A DNA stretch of 45,195 bases, taken from positions 1 to 45,195 of the forward strand of contig MHEI01000088.1 of the NCBI GenBank assembly GCA_001805165.1, in the 5' to 3' direction. The notes below the pieces were generated by a model that had not been told where the DNA came from, made no database searches, and saw only the letters and a list, made by a program, of their open reading frames with translations. This DNA is from Nitrospirae bacterium RBG_16_43_11. Its GTDB lineage: Bacteria > Nitrospirota > 9FT-COMBO-42-15 > HDB-SIOI813. Made by a program: the position numbers and the translations under genes. This document shows positions 1 through 8,620 of the stretch, one piece after another; the first letter of the stretch is position 1, and every line of letters begins with the position of its first letter.

Positions 1-63
1 ATGGCAATATGGCAAAAACCCAACGGGGTTCTTCATAAACTATGCTGCATTATATAAGTCGTT

Positions 64-567
64 ATGTATAGTATAAAAAAAGATGCGCTTGTACACTGCG
101 GCGGTTTTAACCCCGATTCTTTCCCATGGGACATGTTGAAATACAGAGGTGATGGAGAGACAGGTCTATGCTGCAAACTGGAGAGGCATGGGTACAAGGC
201 ATTCTATAATCCCTGGATAGTGATCAGGCATAAGGTGCCTTCTTCAAGGCTGACTATTGAATACTTCTGTAAAAGGGCATACATGGAAGGGGTGAGCTGG
301 TCATTTGCCGGCATCCGGAAAATCGGCAGAACGTCCTCGTATATTACTACAGAGCTTTATTTTCTGTTCTATATCTTCGCATTAGTACCCTTTGGATTAT
401 ACAGGGTTGGATTGAAAAGACTGGGTTTGTTCCCGATTTATTATAAGGTTATGATCAATCTCTTTAAGGGATACCGTTTTCACAGGATAGAAGTGCTTAA
501 AGACCCGGCTCTTCTCAGGTATGTACTGCAGGACACTTATCTGTCTGAGGTAAGCCCGGAGAAATGA
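64..567 (+). CDS. C-terminal part of a family 2 glycosyltransferase (5' end missing or frameshifted)
   Basis: The 167 residues match the second half of a GT2 enzyme: the GGF block that follows the donor-binding domain, an acceptor-side segment with a GDGETG motif, then RHKVPSSRLT and a C-terminal hydrophobic stretch (FLFYIFALVPFGLY) typical of membrane-bound GT2s. The nucleotide-binding half with its DD and DXD motifs is absent. Frame 1 upstream has a TAA at 55-57, while frame 2 stays open from the window edge to the stop at 74-76. Either a frameshift near 60-75 breaks the gene, or it begins outside the window and has decayed. The ATG at 64 is therefore unlikely to be the native start. Its TGA overlaps the next gene as ATGA. 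GT2 identity is fairly secure; completeness is not. Confidence 0.6.
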   Translation: MYSIKKDALVHCGGFNPDSFPWDMLKYRGDGETGLCCKLERHGYKAFYNPWIVIRHKVPSSRLTIEYFCKRAYMEGVSWSFAGIRKIGRTSSYITTELYFLFYIFALVPFGLYRVGLKRLGLFPIYYKVMINLFKGYRFHRIEVLKDPALLRYVLQDTYLSEVSPEK

Positions 568-1166
568 GGCGGAATGGATACATTATAAACTTGCTGATGT
601 TAATCACATCACCAAATCATGTAATACTATTTTTCTTTACAAACGATGTTCTGGCCAGAGAGAAGGTTGGAAAAGAAGGGAAAGTATCCACTGTCAGCCG
701 GAGGCAGGACATAAAAGAATATCTAAGGCGCAAGTCCAGATTTTTTGCATTTTTATATTATCAATATAAATCAAAATATGTTGCAAGAGTAGGTGTGCCC
801 AAAGCGTTACTCCCTCCAGACTATTTCAATCTGGATGAATCAAAGCCAGGATGGGCAGCTTTTAAAGATGCATTCTTGAAGATTCGGGATTATGCGAGGG
901 AAAATGGCTCAACCTTTCAGTTGGTCATTATTCCTACACTGACTTCCCTTAACGAAAATTATCCGTATATGGAGCTACATGAAAAAGTGAAGAGCTATGC
1001 TGCCTCACATGGGGTTCCAGTAGTTGATCTTTTCCCGGTATTCGCCAGCCATTCACCTGCAGAATTATGGATTGACCTGGAGAATACACACTGGAATGAT
1101 AAGGCAACATCATTGGCAGCAGAAGCAATTGTGTGGAACATGGAAAAGGAGAACATTCTAAATTAA
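564..1166 (+). CDS. N-terminally truncated SGNH/GDSL hydrolase-like protein
   Basis: The C-terminal part of an SGNH hydrolase is clear. The sequence VILFFFTNDV is the block III Asn-Asp motif, and NTHWND near residue 180 carries the catalytic His of block V. The block I GDS serine motif and the preceding membrane anchor seen in the neighbouring homologue (1163-2434) are absent, so it cannot be a normal hydrolase. The start ATG overlaps the stop of the previous gene (ATGA) after a GGAGAA ribosome site, so it may still be translated. Residues 1-5 run directly into what should be mid-protein sequence, suggesting a 5' internal deletion. Its stop overlaps that of the convergent gene within one TTAA. 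It is either a pseudogene remnant or a fragment with some other role. Confidence 0.6.
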   Translation: MRRNGYIINLLMLITSPNHVILFFFTNDVLAREKVGKEGKVSTVSRRQDIKEYLRRKSRFFAFLYYQYKSKYVARVGVPKALLPPDYFNLDESKPGWAAFKDAFLKIRDYARENGSTFQLVIIPTLTSLNENYPYMELHEKVKSYAASHGVPVVDLFPVFASHSPAELWIDLENTHWNDKATSLAAEAIVWNMEKENILN

Positions 1167-2434
1167 GGAGGGATCTTTGTCGTCTTTAACAAGGCTTTTT
1201 CCAATTTTTCTGCTGCGAGTCTCATTCCTTTCAGGTTCCAGTGTGTTTCCCGATGCGTATAAAGTGTATCATCCGCAGGTGTTGAACGAAAAGGCCCGAG
1301 CAGGTCAAGATAGGGGATATCCAACCGGCTTAATATATGAGTAAGTCTCTTTTGCGGCAAATCGAAATCGAACTCCGCTTGAGAGCGTGATGATTTCTTC
1401 AATGTCCACTCTTTTAATCCATCATCTATCTGGATCTCAGCCGGTATAATAAGTACAAATAGAGATGCATTGTCTTTTAGGACATCGGCCTTCAGCTCTT
1501 TCAGTAATTGTTCAGTGTGATTCCATGCGCTTCTCATATAGGAGGATTGGGTTTTCTCGTAGTTGACCAGCATCCTTTTCTGGATGAAATGCCACATCGG
1601 TTCTGAAAAAGGAGGAGATGTAGAGATTCCGGGGGATAACTGATCCAATGCCTTTTCATCCATTATCACAGACCGCCTGTCGAAATTTTCTGTAATCTTT
1701 CGTGCCCGCTCAGGTGTCAGTAAATGCATATCAGGTTTTACATCGGACCCTTCTTCTGAAGGATAATCATCAGCCGCCTGATAATAGGCGATCAGAATGG
1801 CTAAATGCCGTACGACATAGGAATAACGCCGGAGTGTATTCCAGAATGCAGAGGCCTCGAAGTAGTTTGGTTCAGGGATTCCCAGAAAAAGGAAGTCCTT
1901 AGCCCATGGCTGATTGGCCGATGTATCATTGCCGACATAGTAGGCGAGTATTACGATGTCTGGATCAAGGTGCCGGCCATACTGGCGATAATATCCTATC
2001 TCGTGGCGTGTAGTCCACCCCCAGAGGGCAGAATTCAATACCTCTATGGAACGTTCAGGAAACCTCCGCAACAGGCGATCTTCAAATAGTTTTGCAAAAT
2101 GGAGATGGAATGAGTCAGATCCATAGAGAAAAGAATCTCCTAACATCAGGATGCGAAGGGTGTCAGGTGATTTATCCTCCCTGTAGGGATAGTCACGATG
2201 TCCAAAAAGGTTGGCATACCCGTGAAGTGGGTCCCAATCAAGTTTCGGGCCCGTCGGATATATCCTGGCACGGGGAGGTATCCGGTAATCCGTGGAACGG
2301 TCAGAAACCAGAGGGCTCGTAGCTGTAGTGGAGAGGTTTATTAAGCGCAGAACCACCTCTAACAGCAGGAATGTTATGAGAAAGATCAACATAAGAATCA
2401 GTACCTTGTTAAATAATCTCTTAATCCAGCCCAT
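1163..2434 (-). CDS. Membrane-anchored SGNH/GDSL-family hydrolase or acyltransferase-like protein
   Basis: One membrane segment near the N-terminus (ILMLIFLITFLLLEVVL) is followed by an extracytoplasmic SGNH domain. Block I is LMLGDSFLYG, block III is YYVGND, and block V is THRETHWN with the catalytic His. Such proteins in polysaccharide loci add or remove O-acetyl or other ester groups (AlgX/AlgJ-like roles); the direction of reaction cannot be told. The open frame extends to 2503, but ATG 2434 has a GAGGAA ribosome site and gives a sensible anchor, so I chose it. It overlaps the end of the carbamoyltransferase gene by 14 bases, indicating co-transcription. It is the last gene of the leftward operon and converges on the truncated SGNH gene. 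Confidence 0.75.
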   Translation of the reverse strand: MGWIKRLFNKVLILMLIFLITFLLLEVVLRLINLSTTATSPLVSDRSTDYRIPPRARIYPTGPKLDWDPLHGYANLFGHRDYPYREDKSPDTLRILMLGDSFLYGSDSFHLHFAKLFEDRLLRRFPERSIEVLNSALWGWTTRHEIGYYRQYGRHLDPDIVILAYYVGNDTSANQPWAKDFLFLGIPEPNYFEASAFWNTLRRYSYVVRHLAILIAYYQAADDYPSEEGSDVKPDMHLLTPERARKITENFDRRSVIMDEKALDQLSPGISTSPPFSEPMWHFIQKRMLVNYEKTQSSYMRSAWNHTEQLLKELKADVLKDNASLFVLIIPAEIQIDDGLKEWTLKKSSRSQAEFDFDLPQKRLTHILSRLDIPYLDLLGPFRSTPADDTLYTHRETHWNLKGMRLAAEKLEKALLKTTKIPP

Positions 2435-4298
2435 ATTCCTCTGTCCAATCCTTTTTTTCATACAACTGTGGCTGCCTAAATTTGTCGAAAAGGTAGTCAC
2501 CAATTACCAGATAATCCATCTCGGTCCTCATAAAACATCTGTAGGCATCATCCGGTGTACAGACGATTGGTTCTCCACGTACATTAAAACTTGTGTTAAC
2601 TATAATACCGTAACCACTTCTCTTTTTGAAAGCTTCTATGAGTTTATAATACCTCTGATTTGTCTCCTTGTGCACTGTTTGAACCCTTGCTGAGTAATCC
2701 AGGTGTGTAACTGCCGGGATATCGGATCTAATATGATAGAGCTTATCTTTCAAAGTCATCGAGTTAAATCCCTCCGGCAGGGTGTTCCGGCGATCTTCTC
2801 TTATATAATCAATTAACAGCATATAAGGAGAAGGGTGCCCGCTTTCAAAGTATTTATCCGCATCTTCACAGAGAACAGAGGGGGCAAAAGGCCTGAAACT
2901 CTCCCGGTATTTAATCTTCTGGTTCAGTTTTTTCTGCATCTCAGGATTTCTTGCGTCACCCAGTATACTCCTGTTTCCCAGTGCCCTTGGGCCCCACTCC
3001 ATCCTTCCTTGAAACCACCCTACTACATAGCCGTTATCTAATAGTTCCGCAACCCTGTCATACAGATTATTTTCAGAAAGGTTCTCATATACAGACTTAT
3101 ATCTTCTTGCCATTAACTCTATATCGAGAGATGAATATTCTGGCCCTAAATATGACCCCTGCATATTGTCCATTTTATTGTTCAGTTCGCGTGTTTTGTT
3201 GAAGTAGGCGTGATAGGCAGACAGTGCTGCGCCGAGCGCCCCTCCTGCATCGCCTGCTGCAGGTTGAATCCATAAATTATGTACTATCTTTTTCTTTAAT
3301 AGCTTGCCATTGGCAACACAATTAAGGGCAACACCACCTGCCATGCACAGATTTCCAGAACCTGTCAACCTTTTTGCTTCCGTTGCCATCTTGAACACAC
3401 TATCTTCTGTTACGTATTGAATTGCAAGAGCCATATCGCAGTACTCTTGCGTTATCTCAGTCTCTGGTCTTCTCCTCGGCAAACCCATGAGCTGTTCCCA
3501 TTTTCCCTCATTAACCATTTTAAGGCCAACAGAGTAGTCAAAATAGTCCTGATTAAGCCATACGGAACCGTCTCCCTTTATATCCACTAATTGTGAGTTA
3601 ATAAGGTCCAGGTATTTCTTAAATCTGGCGGATGCCGCATCTCCGTAAGGCGCAAGCCCCATCAACTTATATTCTCCGGAATTGACCTTAAAGCCTGCAT
3701 AATAGGTAAAAGCGGAGTAGAGTAGACCAAGGGAGTGGGGGAATCTAAGTTCTTTTAATATTCTTATCTCTTCATTATTTCCATAAGAGATAGATGCTGT
3801 GGCCCATTCACCCACACCATCAACCGTTAGAATGGATGCTTCTTTAAATGGAGAAGGGTAAAAGGTGCTTGCCGCATGAGACAGGTGATGTTCCGAAAAG
3901 AGAAGCTTAATCTTTTTTTTGTCTATTTCATCTATTTTGGATAACTCATCGTAAATCAGTTTCTTAAGGAATAGTTTATCCTTAAGCCAGACAGGGATGG
4001 AGGATAAAAATTGACGCAATCCCTTTGGGGCAAAGGCATAGTATGTTTCGAGCAGTCTTTCAAATTTGAGGAGTGGTTTATCATAGAAGACAATAGCGGA
4101 TAATTCATTAATAGATATTCCGCCATAATTAAGACAGAACCTTATTGCATTAGCCGGGAAAGAGGGGTCGTGTTTTTTTCTGGTAAATCGTTCTTCCTGT
4201 GCCGCTGCTATAATCTCGCCGTCACGGATTAAAGCTGCTGCGCTATCATGATAAAAAGCCGAGACCCCGAGTATGTATATGTTGCTCACCACCTTCAT
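2421..4298 (-). CDS. Carbamoyltransferase (NodU/CmcH/TobZ family, SxtI-like)
   Basis: About 625 residues with both family domains. The N-terminal half has the opening GVSAFYHDSAAAL, the EERFTRKKHD motif, HHLSHAAS, GEYKLMGLAPYGD and GGVALNCVANG (a Kae1-like fold that makes carbamoyl-adenylate and transfers the group). The C-terminal half has the signature WGPRALGNRSI followed by FRPFAPSV and VNTSFNVRGEP. The family transfers carbamoyl from carbamoyl phosphate to a hydroxyl, with ATP, on sugars and secondary metabolites; here the acceptor is probably a sugar of the surface glycan. The longer frame starts with TTG at 4313; ATG 4298 is preferred because it leads straight into the conserved start. 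It follows the SxtJ-like gene with almost no gap. Confidence 0.9.
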   Translation of the reverse strand: MKVVSNIYILGVSAFYHDSAAALIRDGEIIAAAQEERFTRKKHDPSFPANAIRFCLNYGGISINELSAIVFYDKPLLKFERLLETYYAFAPKGLRQFLSSIPVWLKDKLFLKKLIYDELSKIDEIDKKKIKLLFSEHHLSHAASTFYPSPFKEASILTVDGVGEWATASISYGNNEEIRILKELRFPHSLGLLYSAFTYYAGFKVNSGEYKLMGLAPYGDAASARFKKYLDLINSQLVDIKGDGSVWLNQDYFDYSVGLKMVNEGKWEQLMGLPRRRPETEITQEYCDMALAIQYVTEDSVFKMATEAKRLTGSGNLCMAGGVALNCVANGKLLKKKIVHNLWIQPAAGDAGGALGAALSAYHAYFNKTRELNNKMDNMQGSYLGPEYSSLDIELMARRYKSVYENLSENNLYDRVAELLDNGYVVGWFQGRMEWGPRALGNRSILGDARNPEMQKKLNQKIKYRESFRPFAPSVLCEDADKYFESGHPSPYMLLIDYIREDRRNTLPEGFNSMTLKDKLYHIRSDIPAVTHLDYSARVQTVHKETNQRYYKLIEAFKKRSGYGIIVNTSFNVRGEPIVCTPDDAYRCFMRTEMDYLVIGDYLFDKFRQPQLYEKKDWTEEYGLD

Positions 4299-4306
4299 TC
4301 CGGAAC

Positions 4307-4681
4307 TTACCAAATCTTTTCGAAATCTTCTTTCTTAAATGCAATATCTCTGTCTACAAAGTAGCTCTTCTTGTTGTTGTCCTTATTTAACATCAATGGA
4401 TTCATGGAGAAAAGTCTGTAAATAACAGCAATAGGGGTAAGCAAAATATAAAATACGAAGGTGAGTATAATCCTATTGTTTATGTTTGCAATTATGTGAG
4501 AAAACCTTAACCAGAGATCCGACAGTTTCGAGGTGATTTTCTTTAATGCGAGGCCTGATATAAGTAAGGCAAAGGACATGACTATGAGAAAATCCCTTTT
4601 GAATATGAAATATAGAAGCAAAGAGATGGCAGCTAAAGCCGCTATGGTCTCCAGATCTTGTATCCTTTTGCCATCTTTCAC
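4307..4681 (-). CDS. SxtJ-like small membrane protein
   Basis: 124 residues with about three hydrophobic segments (residues roughly 10-30, 32-48 and 70-90) and a charged C-terminal tail. Size, topology and position between a carbamoyltransferase and a 50-residue membrane protein match the SxtJ family, named from saxitoxin clusters; its biochemical role is unknown as far as I know. The start is GTG at 4681 after a GGGGG ribosome site about 4 bases upstream. The first residues are MKDGKRIQDL. Its stop lies just before the carbamoyltransferase ATG at 4298. Co-occurrence suggests it helps bring the carbamoyltransferase to the membrane, which is inference. Confidence 0.75.
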   Translation of the reverse strand: MKDGKRIQDLETIAALAAISLLLYFIFKRDFLIVMSFALLISGLALKKITSKLSDLWLRFSHIIANINNRIILTFVFYILLTPIAVIYRLFSMNPLMLNKDNNKKSYFVDRDIAFKKEDFEKIW

Positions 4682-4691
4682 TTTTACCCCC

Positions 4692-4844
4692 TTAAAACAA
4701 TGTATATATAAATGGAGCTATGGCTGAACCACCGGTCATCACAATAAGAAATCCTATAAATAACAGTACGAGAATAATGGGCAGAAGCCAGAACTTCTTG
4801 CGTTCTTTAAGAAAGCCCCACAGGTCTTTTAAAAGATCAAACAT
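4692..4844 (-). CDS. DUF5989-like 50-residue membrane protein (SxtK-like position)
   Basis: This small gene reads MFDLLKDLWGFLKERKKFW at the start, then one long hydrophobic helix (residues about 20-42) and ends IAPFIYTLF. The WGFLKERKKFW motif followed by a single helix and a short GGSAIAPFIY end matches DUF5989 as I remember it. ATG 4844 is preceded by GGAGG about 6 bases upstream, inside the end of the aminotransferase gene, whose stop is one base away. The stop at 4692 is 10 bases from the GTG of the SxtJ-like gene. So the order is aminotransferase, DUF5989, SxtJ, carbamoyltransferase in one transcript. Function is unknown; a membrane accessory to carbamoylation is inferred. Confidence 0.82.
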   Translation of the reverse strand: MFDLLKDLWGFLKERKKFWLLPIILVLLFIGFLIVMTGGSAIAPFIYTLF

Positions 4845-4845
4845 T

Positions 4846-5955
4846 TTAAGCCTCCATTATTTCTTTAATTGCTGTACAAACCTTTTCTATCTGTGTCACT
4901 GTAAGTGTCAGACCAGACGGGAGGTATAGACCCTGCCGGGCTATTTCTTCAGAGACCGGGTATCTTTCTCCCTTGAACAACCCCATGTTTTGCAAGGCAG
5001 GCTGTTCGTGCATCCCTGTGAAGAAGGGGCGTGTACCAATACCCCTTGTTTTCAACTCGTTAGCCATTGATTTTGCATCAACACCTGTATCTTTATCCAG
5101 TACGATGCTGTACATCCAGTATACATTCTTTGCCCACGGTTTCTCTACAGGTAATTGAATTCCGCGTACATTGGACAAAAGTTCTGTATATAATGCGGCG
5201 TTACGACGTTTGATCACTATAAATTCATCAATCCGTTCCATCTGTGCCACTCCTACAGCGGCCTGAAGGTTTGTCATACGGTAATTACGGCCCAACTCAG
5301 GATGACTGAACTGCCTGTCAGGCCCGAAACAGAGATTACGGTAAGAGCGTGCACGTTCTGCCATAGGACTGCTATTGGTTAGCACCATCCCCCCCTCACC
5401 GGTTGTAATAATCTTATTGGCATAAAAACTGAAAGCCGAGATATGGCCTATACTACCGCATTTCCTGCCTTTGTATTCTGCGCCATGCGCCTCTGCAGCA
5501 TCTTCTATAACATACAGATTATATTTCTCAGCAAGAGCCATTACCGGGTCCATGTCTACCGGGTGACCATACATGTGTACAGGCATGATCGCCCTGGTTC
5601 GCGGTGTAATCCTGGCCGCTGCCTGGTTTGTATCCATACACCATGTGTCCGGTTCTACATCTGTCAAAACAGGAATGCCGCCATGGGTTACTACTGCAAT
5701 TGCGCAGGAGATTATCGTGAACGCAGGCATGATAACCTCGTCACCAGGCTTAAGATTTATAGCGGCAATTGTGACATCAAGAGCCGCAGTTCCATTGCAT
5801 ACAGCAATCCCATGTTCAACCCCTGCATATGATGCGAACATCTTCTCAAACTTTTGCACAAAAGGTCCTTCTGATGAGACCCATCCGGTATCTATACACT
5901 CACCGAGCAGTGCCTTTTCTCTGTTGCCGAATAGTGGCTCGTTTACTGGGATCAT
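4846..5955 (-). CDS. DegT/DnrJ/EryC1/StrS-family sugar aminotransferase (perosamine synthase-like)
   Basis: A full-length (369 residues) PLP-dependent fold-type I aminotransferase acting on nucleotide-linked keto-sugars. Visible features are the substrate opening WVSSEGPFV, CNGTAALD, IEDAAEAHGA with PLP-ring Asp152, and FSFYANKIITTGEGG with the Schiff-base Lys181. The VHMYGHPVDMDP segment is common in perosamine synthases. With Gmd in the same operon making GDP-4-keto-6-deoxymannose, the simplest product is GDP-perosamine; other 3- or 4-amino sugars cannot be excluded. ATG 5955 follows a GAGAGG site. It lies 16 bases after the cupin gene and one base before the DUF5989-like gene. Confidence 0.85.
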   Translation of the reverse strand: MIPVNEPLFGNREKALLGECIDTGWVSSEGPFVQKFEKMFASYAGVEHGIAVCNGTAALDVTIAAINLKPGDEVIMPAFTIISCAIAVVTHGGIPVLTDVEPDTWCMDTNQAAARITPRTRAIMPVHMYGHPVDMDPVMALAEKYNLYVIEDAAEAHGAEYKGRKCGSIGHISAFSFYANKIITTGEGGMVLTNSSPMAERARSYRNLCFGPDRQFSHPELGRNYRMTNLQAAVGVAQMERIDEFIVIKRRNAALYTELLSNVRGIQLPVEKPWAKNVYWMYSIVLDKDTGVDAKSMANELKTRGIGTRPFFTGMHEQPALQNMGLFKGERYPVSEEIARQGLYLPSGLTLTVTQIEKVCTAIKEIMEA

Positions 5956-5971
5956 AGGTTATAACCTCTCG

Positions 5972-6382
5972 TCAGAAATATCTCTTGTCATTCTCTTCAG
6001 CATATGGCCCCTGTTTAACCTCTATAATGGATATATCCTCGATGACCTCAAAACCATGTCCGCCATTGGCGAGCAGAATTATATCTCCCCCTTTAAGGAT
6101 ACGGGAGGCGATAAATTTTTCATTATCGCCGTAAAGGTCAACCCGTAATTTACCTTCCCGTATAATTAGTACCTCCTGGGTATGAAGTACATTGCGGGGC
6201 ACAGGATTGTGGACATGGTTTCTGATGATTTTGCCTTTTTTGTGGTTGAGAAAACCCAATTGCTGAGAGAAGCTGGAGGGAGTGAAGAAATTAACTCCCC
6301 CGGAACGGTAATTGGCGTATATTATTATCGCGAGAAGCCTGTCCCGCTCACGTATTTCTTCAAGACCCTCATTATCCCCCAT
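5972..6382 (-). CDS. Cupin-fold protein of sugar-biosynthesis loci
   Basis: 136 residues forming a single cupin barrel. An N-terminal region leads to NHVHNPVPR (possible metal-binding His pair), then QEVLIIREGKLRVDLYGD, GGDIILLANGGHGFEV and EVKQGPY, the usual two cupin motifs. It resembles the WbuC/WxcM-type cupins that accompany aminotransferases in O-antigen loci. It lacks the motifs I associate with 3,4-ketoisomerases such as FdtA, so I do not assign a reaction. The ATG directly follows the TAA of the GT4 gene with a GGAGGGG ribosome site, implying coupled translation. A sugar-nucleotide isomerase or epimerase role, or sensing, is possible. Confidence 0.65.
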   Translation of the reverse strand: MGDNEGLEEIRERDRLLAIIIYANYRSGGVNFFTPSSFSQQLGFLNHKKGKIIRNHVHNPVPRNVLHTQEVLIIREGKLRVDLYGDNEKFIASRILKGGDIILLANGGHGFEVIEDISIIEVKQGPYAEENDKRYF

Positions 6383-7582
6383 TTAATCGCCCCTCCCTTC
6401 CCCTGTTAATTCTGTAATTGTATCGGAAAATACTTTGCATGTGTTATCCCAATTATACAGAGTGCAAACCCTGCGCCGACCTTCTCTCCCCATCTTCTCT
6501 GCAAGTTCTTTATCCAGGAGAATCTTTGTGATGGCATCTGCCAGTCTGACTTTATCCCTCGGGTCTACTAATATCCCTGAGACGCCGTCTTCTACCTCCT
6601 CTGTGCATCCTGTGCTGCGTACAACAGGAGTCTCACACGCCACAGCCTCCAAAACGGTAAGGCTTGCAGTTGTCCCTACACTTTCCGGATGACCCGTAAA
6701 TGCTACAAGATCAGCGCGCGAATAGTACTCAGGTAATTTACTGTATGGGACTGTACCGACAAACTCTATGTTTCTGTCCACACCGAGTCTATTTGCCTTC
6801 TTCAGGAGTGTCGTCCTCTCTTTTTCATTTTCAACTGTATGAGTAATGATTATTCTAACATTCTTAACCCGGTCTGCAATCAGGGGCAGGGCCTCGATCA
6901 GATATACTGTTCCTTTCAGCAATGTGTAGTCTGTGCTATGCAGGACAATCCTGTCAGCCGTTCCTGCAGGTACGTTAACAGGCACGGGCCTGAAAAAGTC
7001 CGTATCCACCCCCATATATGTCTTTACCCCTTCTCTTCCATAGATCTTTTTGATCCACTCTTCTGTTGAGTGGTTCAAGGTAGTGATTAGATCGCTTTTC
7101 CTCGTACCGTTAATATCCATATGCGTATAAAATAACGCAAGCATGTTTATTAGTATACGTTTTGATAACGTGAACCCCTTGATCATCTTAGTGTCGTAAA
7201 AAAAAGCAAATGGTTCCCAGCAGTTCTGGATGAAAGGTTTGCCAAGTCTTGAAGCAATGACATTCATGGGGAATATGCCGGCTATTATGATATCAGTATC
7301 CAGTGTTGCAGTCTTTATCCGCTTCTCATCTATAAGGAGCATCCACGGAAAGAGCAGCCAGTAGTAAAGGCTTGTGCTTGTTGAAAACCCTATTTCTTTT
7401 ACGTCTACCCCGTATTGATTGAACTCCTTTTTTATCTCCGGAGATGCCTTTTCAACAATGACAGTGATATCCCAGTTCCTTTGTAATCTGCTGGTGACCT
7501 CGAGGATAAACCTTGTTCCTCCTGTCCAGAATAACAGGTGTGAATAAAGCCAGGCAACTCTTTTTTTTCTGTTCTGAGTCAT
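6383..7582 (-). CDS. Family 4 glycosyltransferase (GT-B)
   Basis: 399 residues of GT-B fold. The N-terminal domain opens RVAWLYSHLLFWTGGTRFI, whose GG loop is typical for acceptor-side binding. The C-terminal domain has LLKGTVYLIEAL, IEFVGTVPYSKLPEYYSRAD and the EX7E-type region PESVGTTASLTVLEAVA, which binds the nucleotide sugar. It ends with a short basic tail TGEGRGD. It is a retaining transferase that adds one sugar during repeat-unit assembly on the cytoplasmic face; donor and acceptor cannot be read from sequence. It sits 6 bases after the GT2 gene and abuts the cupin gene. Confidence 0.85.
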   Translation of the reverse strand: MTQNRKKRVAWLYSHLLFWTGGTRFILEVTSRLQRNWDITVIVEKASPEIKKEFNQYGVDVKEIGFSTSTSLYYWLLFPWMLLIDEKRIKTATLDTDIIIAGIFPMNVIASRLGKPFIQNCWEPFAFFYDTKMIKGFTLSKRILINMLALFYTHMDINGTRKSDLITTLNHSTEEWIKKIYGREGVKTYMGVDTDFFRPVPVNVPAGTADRIVLHSTDYTLLKGTVYLIEALPLIADRVKNVRIIITHTVENEKERTTLLKKANRLGVDRNIEFVGTVPYSKLPEYYSRADLVAFTGHPESVGTTASLTVLEAVACETPVVRSTGCTEEVEDGVSGILVDPRDKVRLADAITKILLDKELAEKMGREGRRRVCTLYNWDNTCKVFSDTITELTGEGRGD

Positions 7583-7588
7583 AACAGT

Positions 7589-8614
7589 CTATTCTTTTAA
7601 GGATAGTTCCCTTACTCCGATACCAAAATGTCTGAACCACATGGTAAACTCTTTTCTGCCGGCCTTTGCTATTTTCTTTATCTTTTTTCGTTTAGTCCAC
7701 ATCTCGGGAATATGTCTTATGGCTGATACATATGCCCTCATAATTACCATCAGGAGTATTCTGCAGGAGTACTCATCAACGAACCTTCCTGCTGCCCCCT
7801 TGTTTGTTATAGCGCCATAAGCCTGGAAGATGAATCGGATAAGAGTATAAAATGGACTTGTCAATATCATTGAGATTGGAAAATATTTGATGAGTATCCA
7901 TACACGGTTCCTTTCTACCCAAAATGCTTTTTGGGGTGAATAGGCTGAAGTGGAGCCGGAATATCTGTGGTATACGATTGCCGTCGGAACATATATACAC
8001 TTCCATCCGGCAACTCTTCCCCTGAGGCCGATATCTGTATCATCACCATAAGCGAAAAAGGTTTCATCAAATAACCCAATCTTGTCTAACATCTCTTTTC
8101 TATATAATGCAGCGCACCCGCTTGGGAAAAATACTTCTTCAACAACATCATATTGGCCGACATCTTCATCTAATCTCCCGCGCCCTCTGTTTAAACCGTC
8201 CCGATAAAGAAGATGTCCGGCCACATCAATTATATTCCTCTGGTAAAATGAATAGATCTTTGAGGCACACATACCTACTGTGCGATCCTTTTCAGCCTCC
8301 TTAATTAGTTCTTCAATCCATCTATTATCCGCTTCAGTATCATTATTTAGTAATAAAATATATTTCCCCTTTGCAGCATGTATCCCTGCGTTGTTTCCTC
8401 CTGAGAAACCAAGGTTTTCTTTATTTTCTATTACCTTAACAAAAGGCAGATAATATTGTCTTAGAAATTCAACTGAACCGTCGTTAGAGCCGTTATCTAC
8501 TACTATAACCTCAAAGTTTGAATAAGATTGCAGCTTAAGTGAATCAAGACATGTTGTTAGAAAGTCTTTACCATTCCAGTTGACAATAATAACGGATGCT
8601 AAAGGATAGGACAT
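7589..8614 (-). CDS. Family 2 glycosyltransferase (rhamnosyltransferase-like)
   Basis: 341 residues. The GT2 domain starts at ASVIIVNWNGKDFL, with VVDNGSNDGS (nucleotide Asp), ENLGFSGGNNAGIHAA and LLNNDTEAD carrying the metal-binding DXD-like motif. FDETFFAYGDDTDIGLR holds the catalytic-base region. A C-terminal hydrophobic segment (about residues 235-265) suggests membrane association. The GFSGGNN and NNDTE variants are typical of the WcaA/rhamnosyltransferase subgroup. Inverting transfer onto the lipid-linked repeat unit is expected. It starts 6 bases after the gmd stop. Confidence 0.87.
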   Translation of the reverse strand: MSYPLASVIIVNWNGKDFLTTCLDSLKLQSYSNFEVIVVDNGSNDGSVEFLRQYYLPFVKVIENKENLGFSGGNNAGIHAAKGKYILLLNNDTEADNRWIEELIKEAEKDRTVGMCASKIYSFYQRNIIDVAGHLLYRDGLNRGRGRLDEDVGQYDVVEEVFFPSGCAALYRKEMLDKIGLFDETFFAYGDDTDIGLRGRVAGWKCIYVPTAIVYHRYSGSTSAYSPQKAFWVERNRVWILIKYFPISMILTSPFYTLIRFIFQAYGAITNKGAAGRFVDEYSCRILLMVIMRAYVSAIRHIPEMWTKRKKIKKIAKAGRKEFTMWFRHFGIGVRELSLKE

Positions 8615-8620
8615 GACGGG

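Noticed and set aside
6361..6410. G-rich stretch at the GT4/cupin junction as a second copy of the 10867 repeat
   Set aside because: Only short G/A runs match; no hairpin and no GAGGGTAAGG core.
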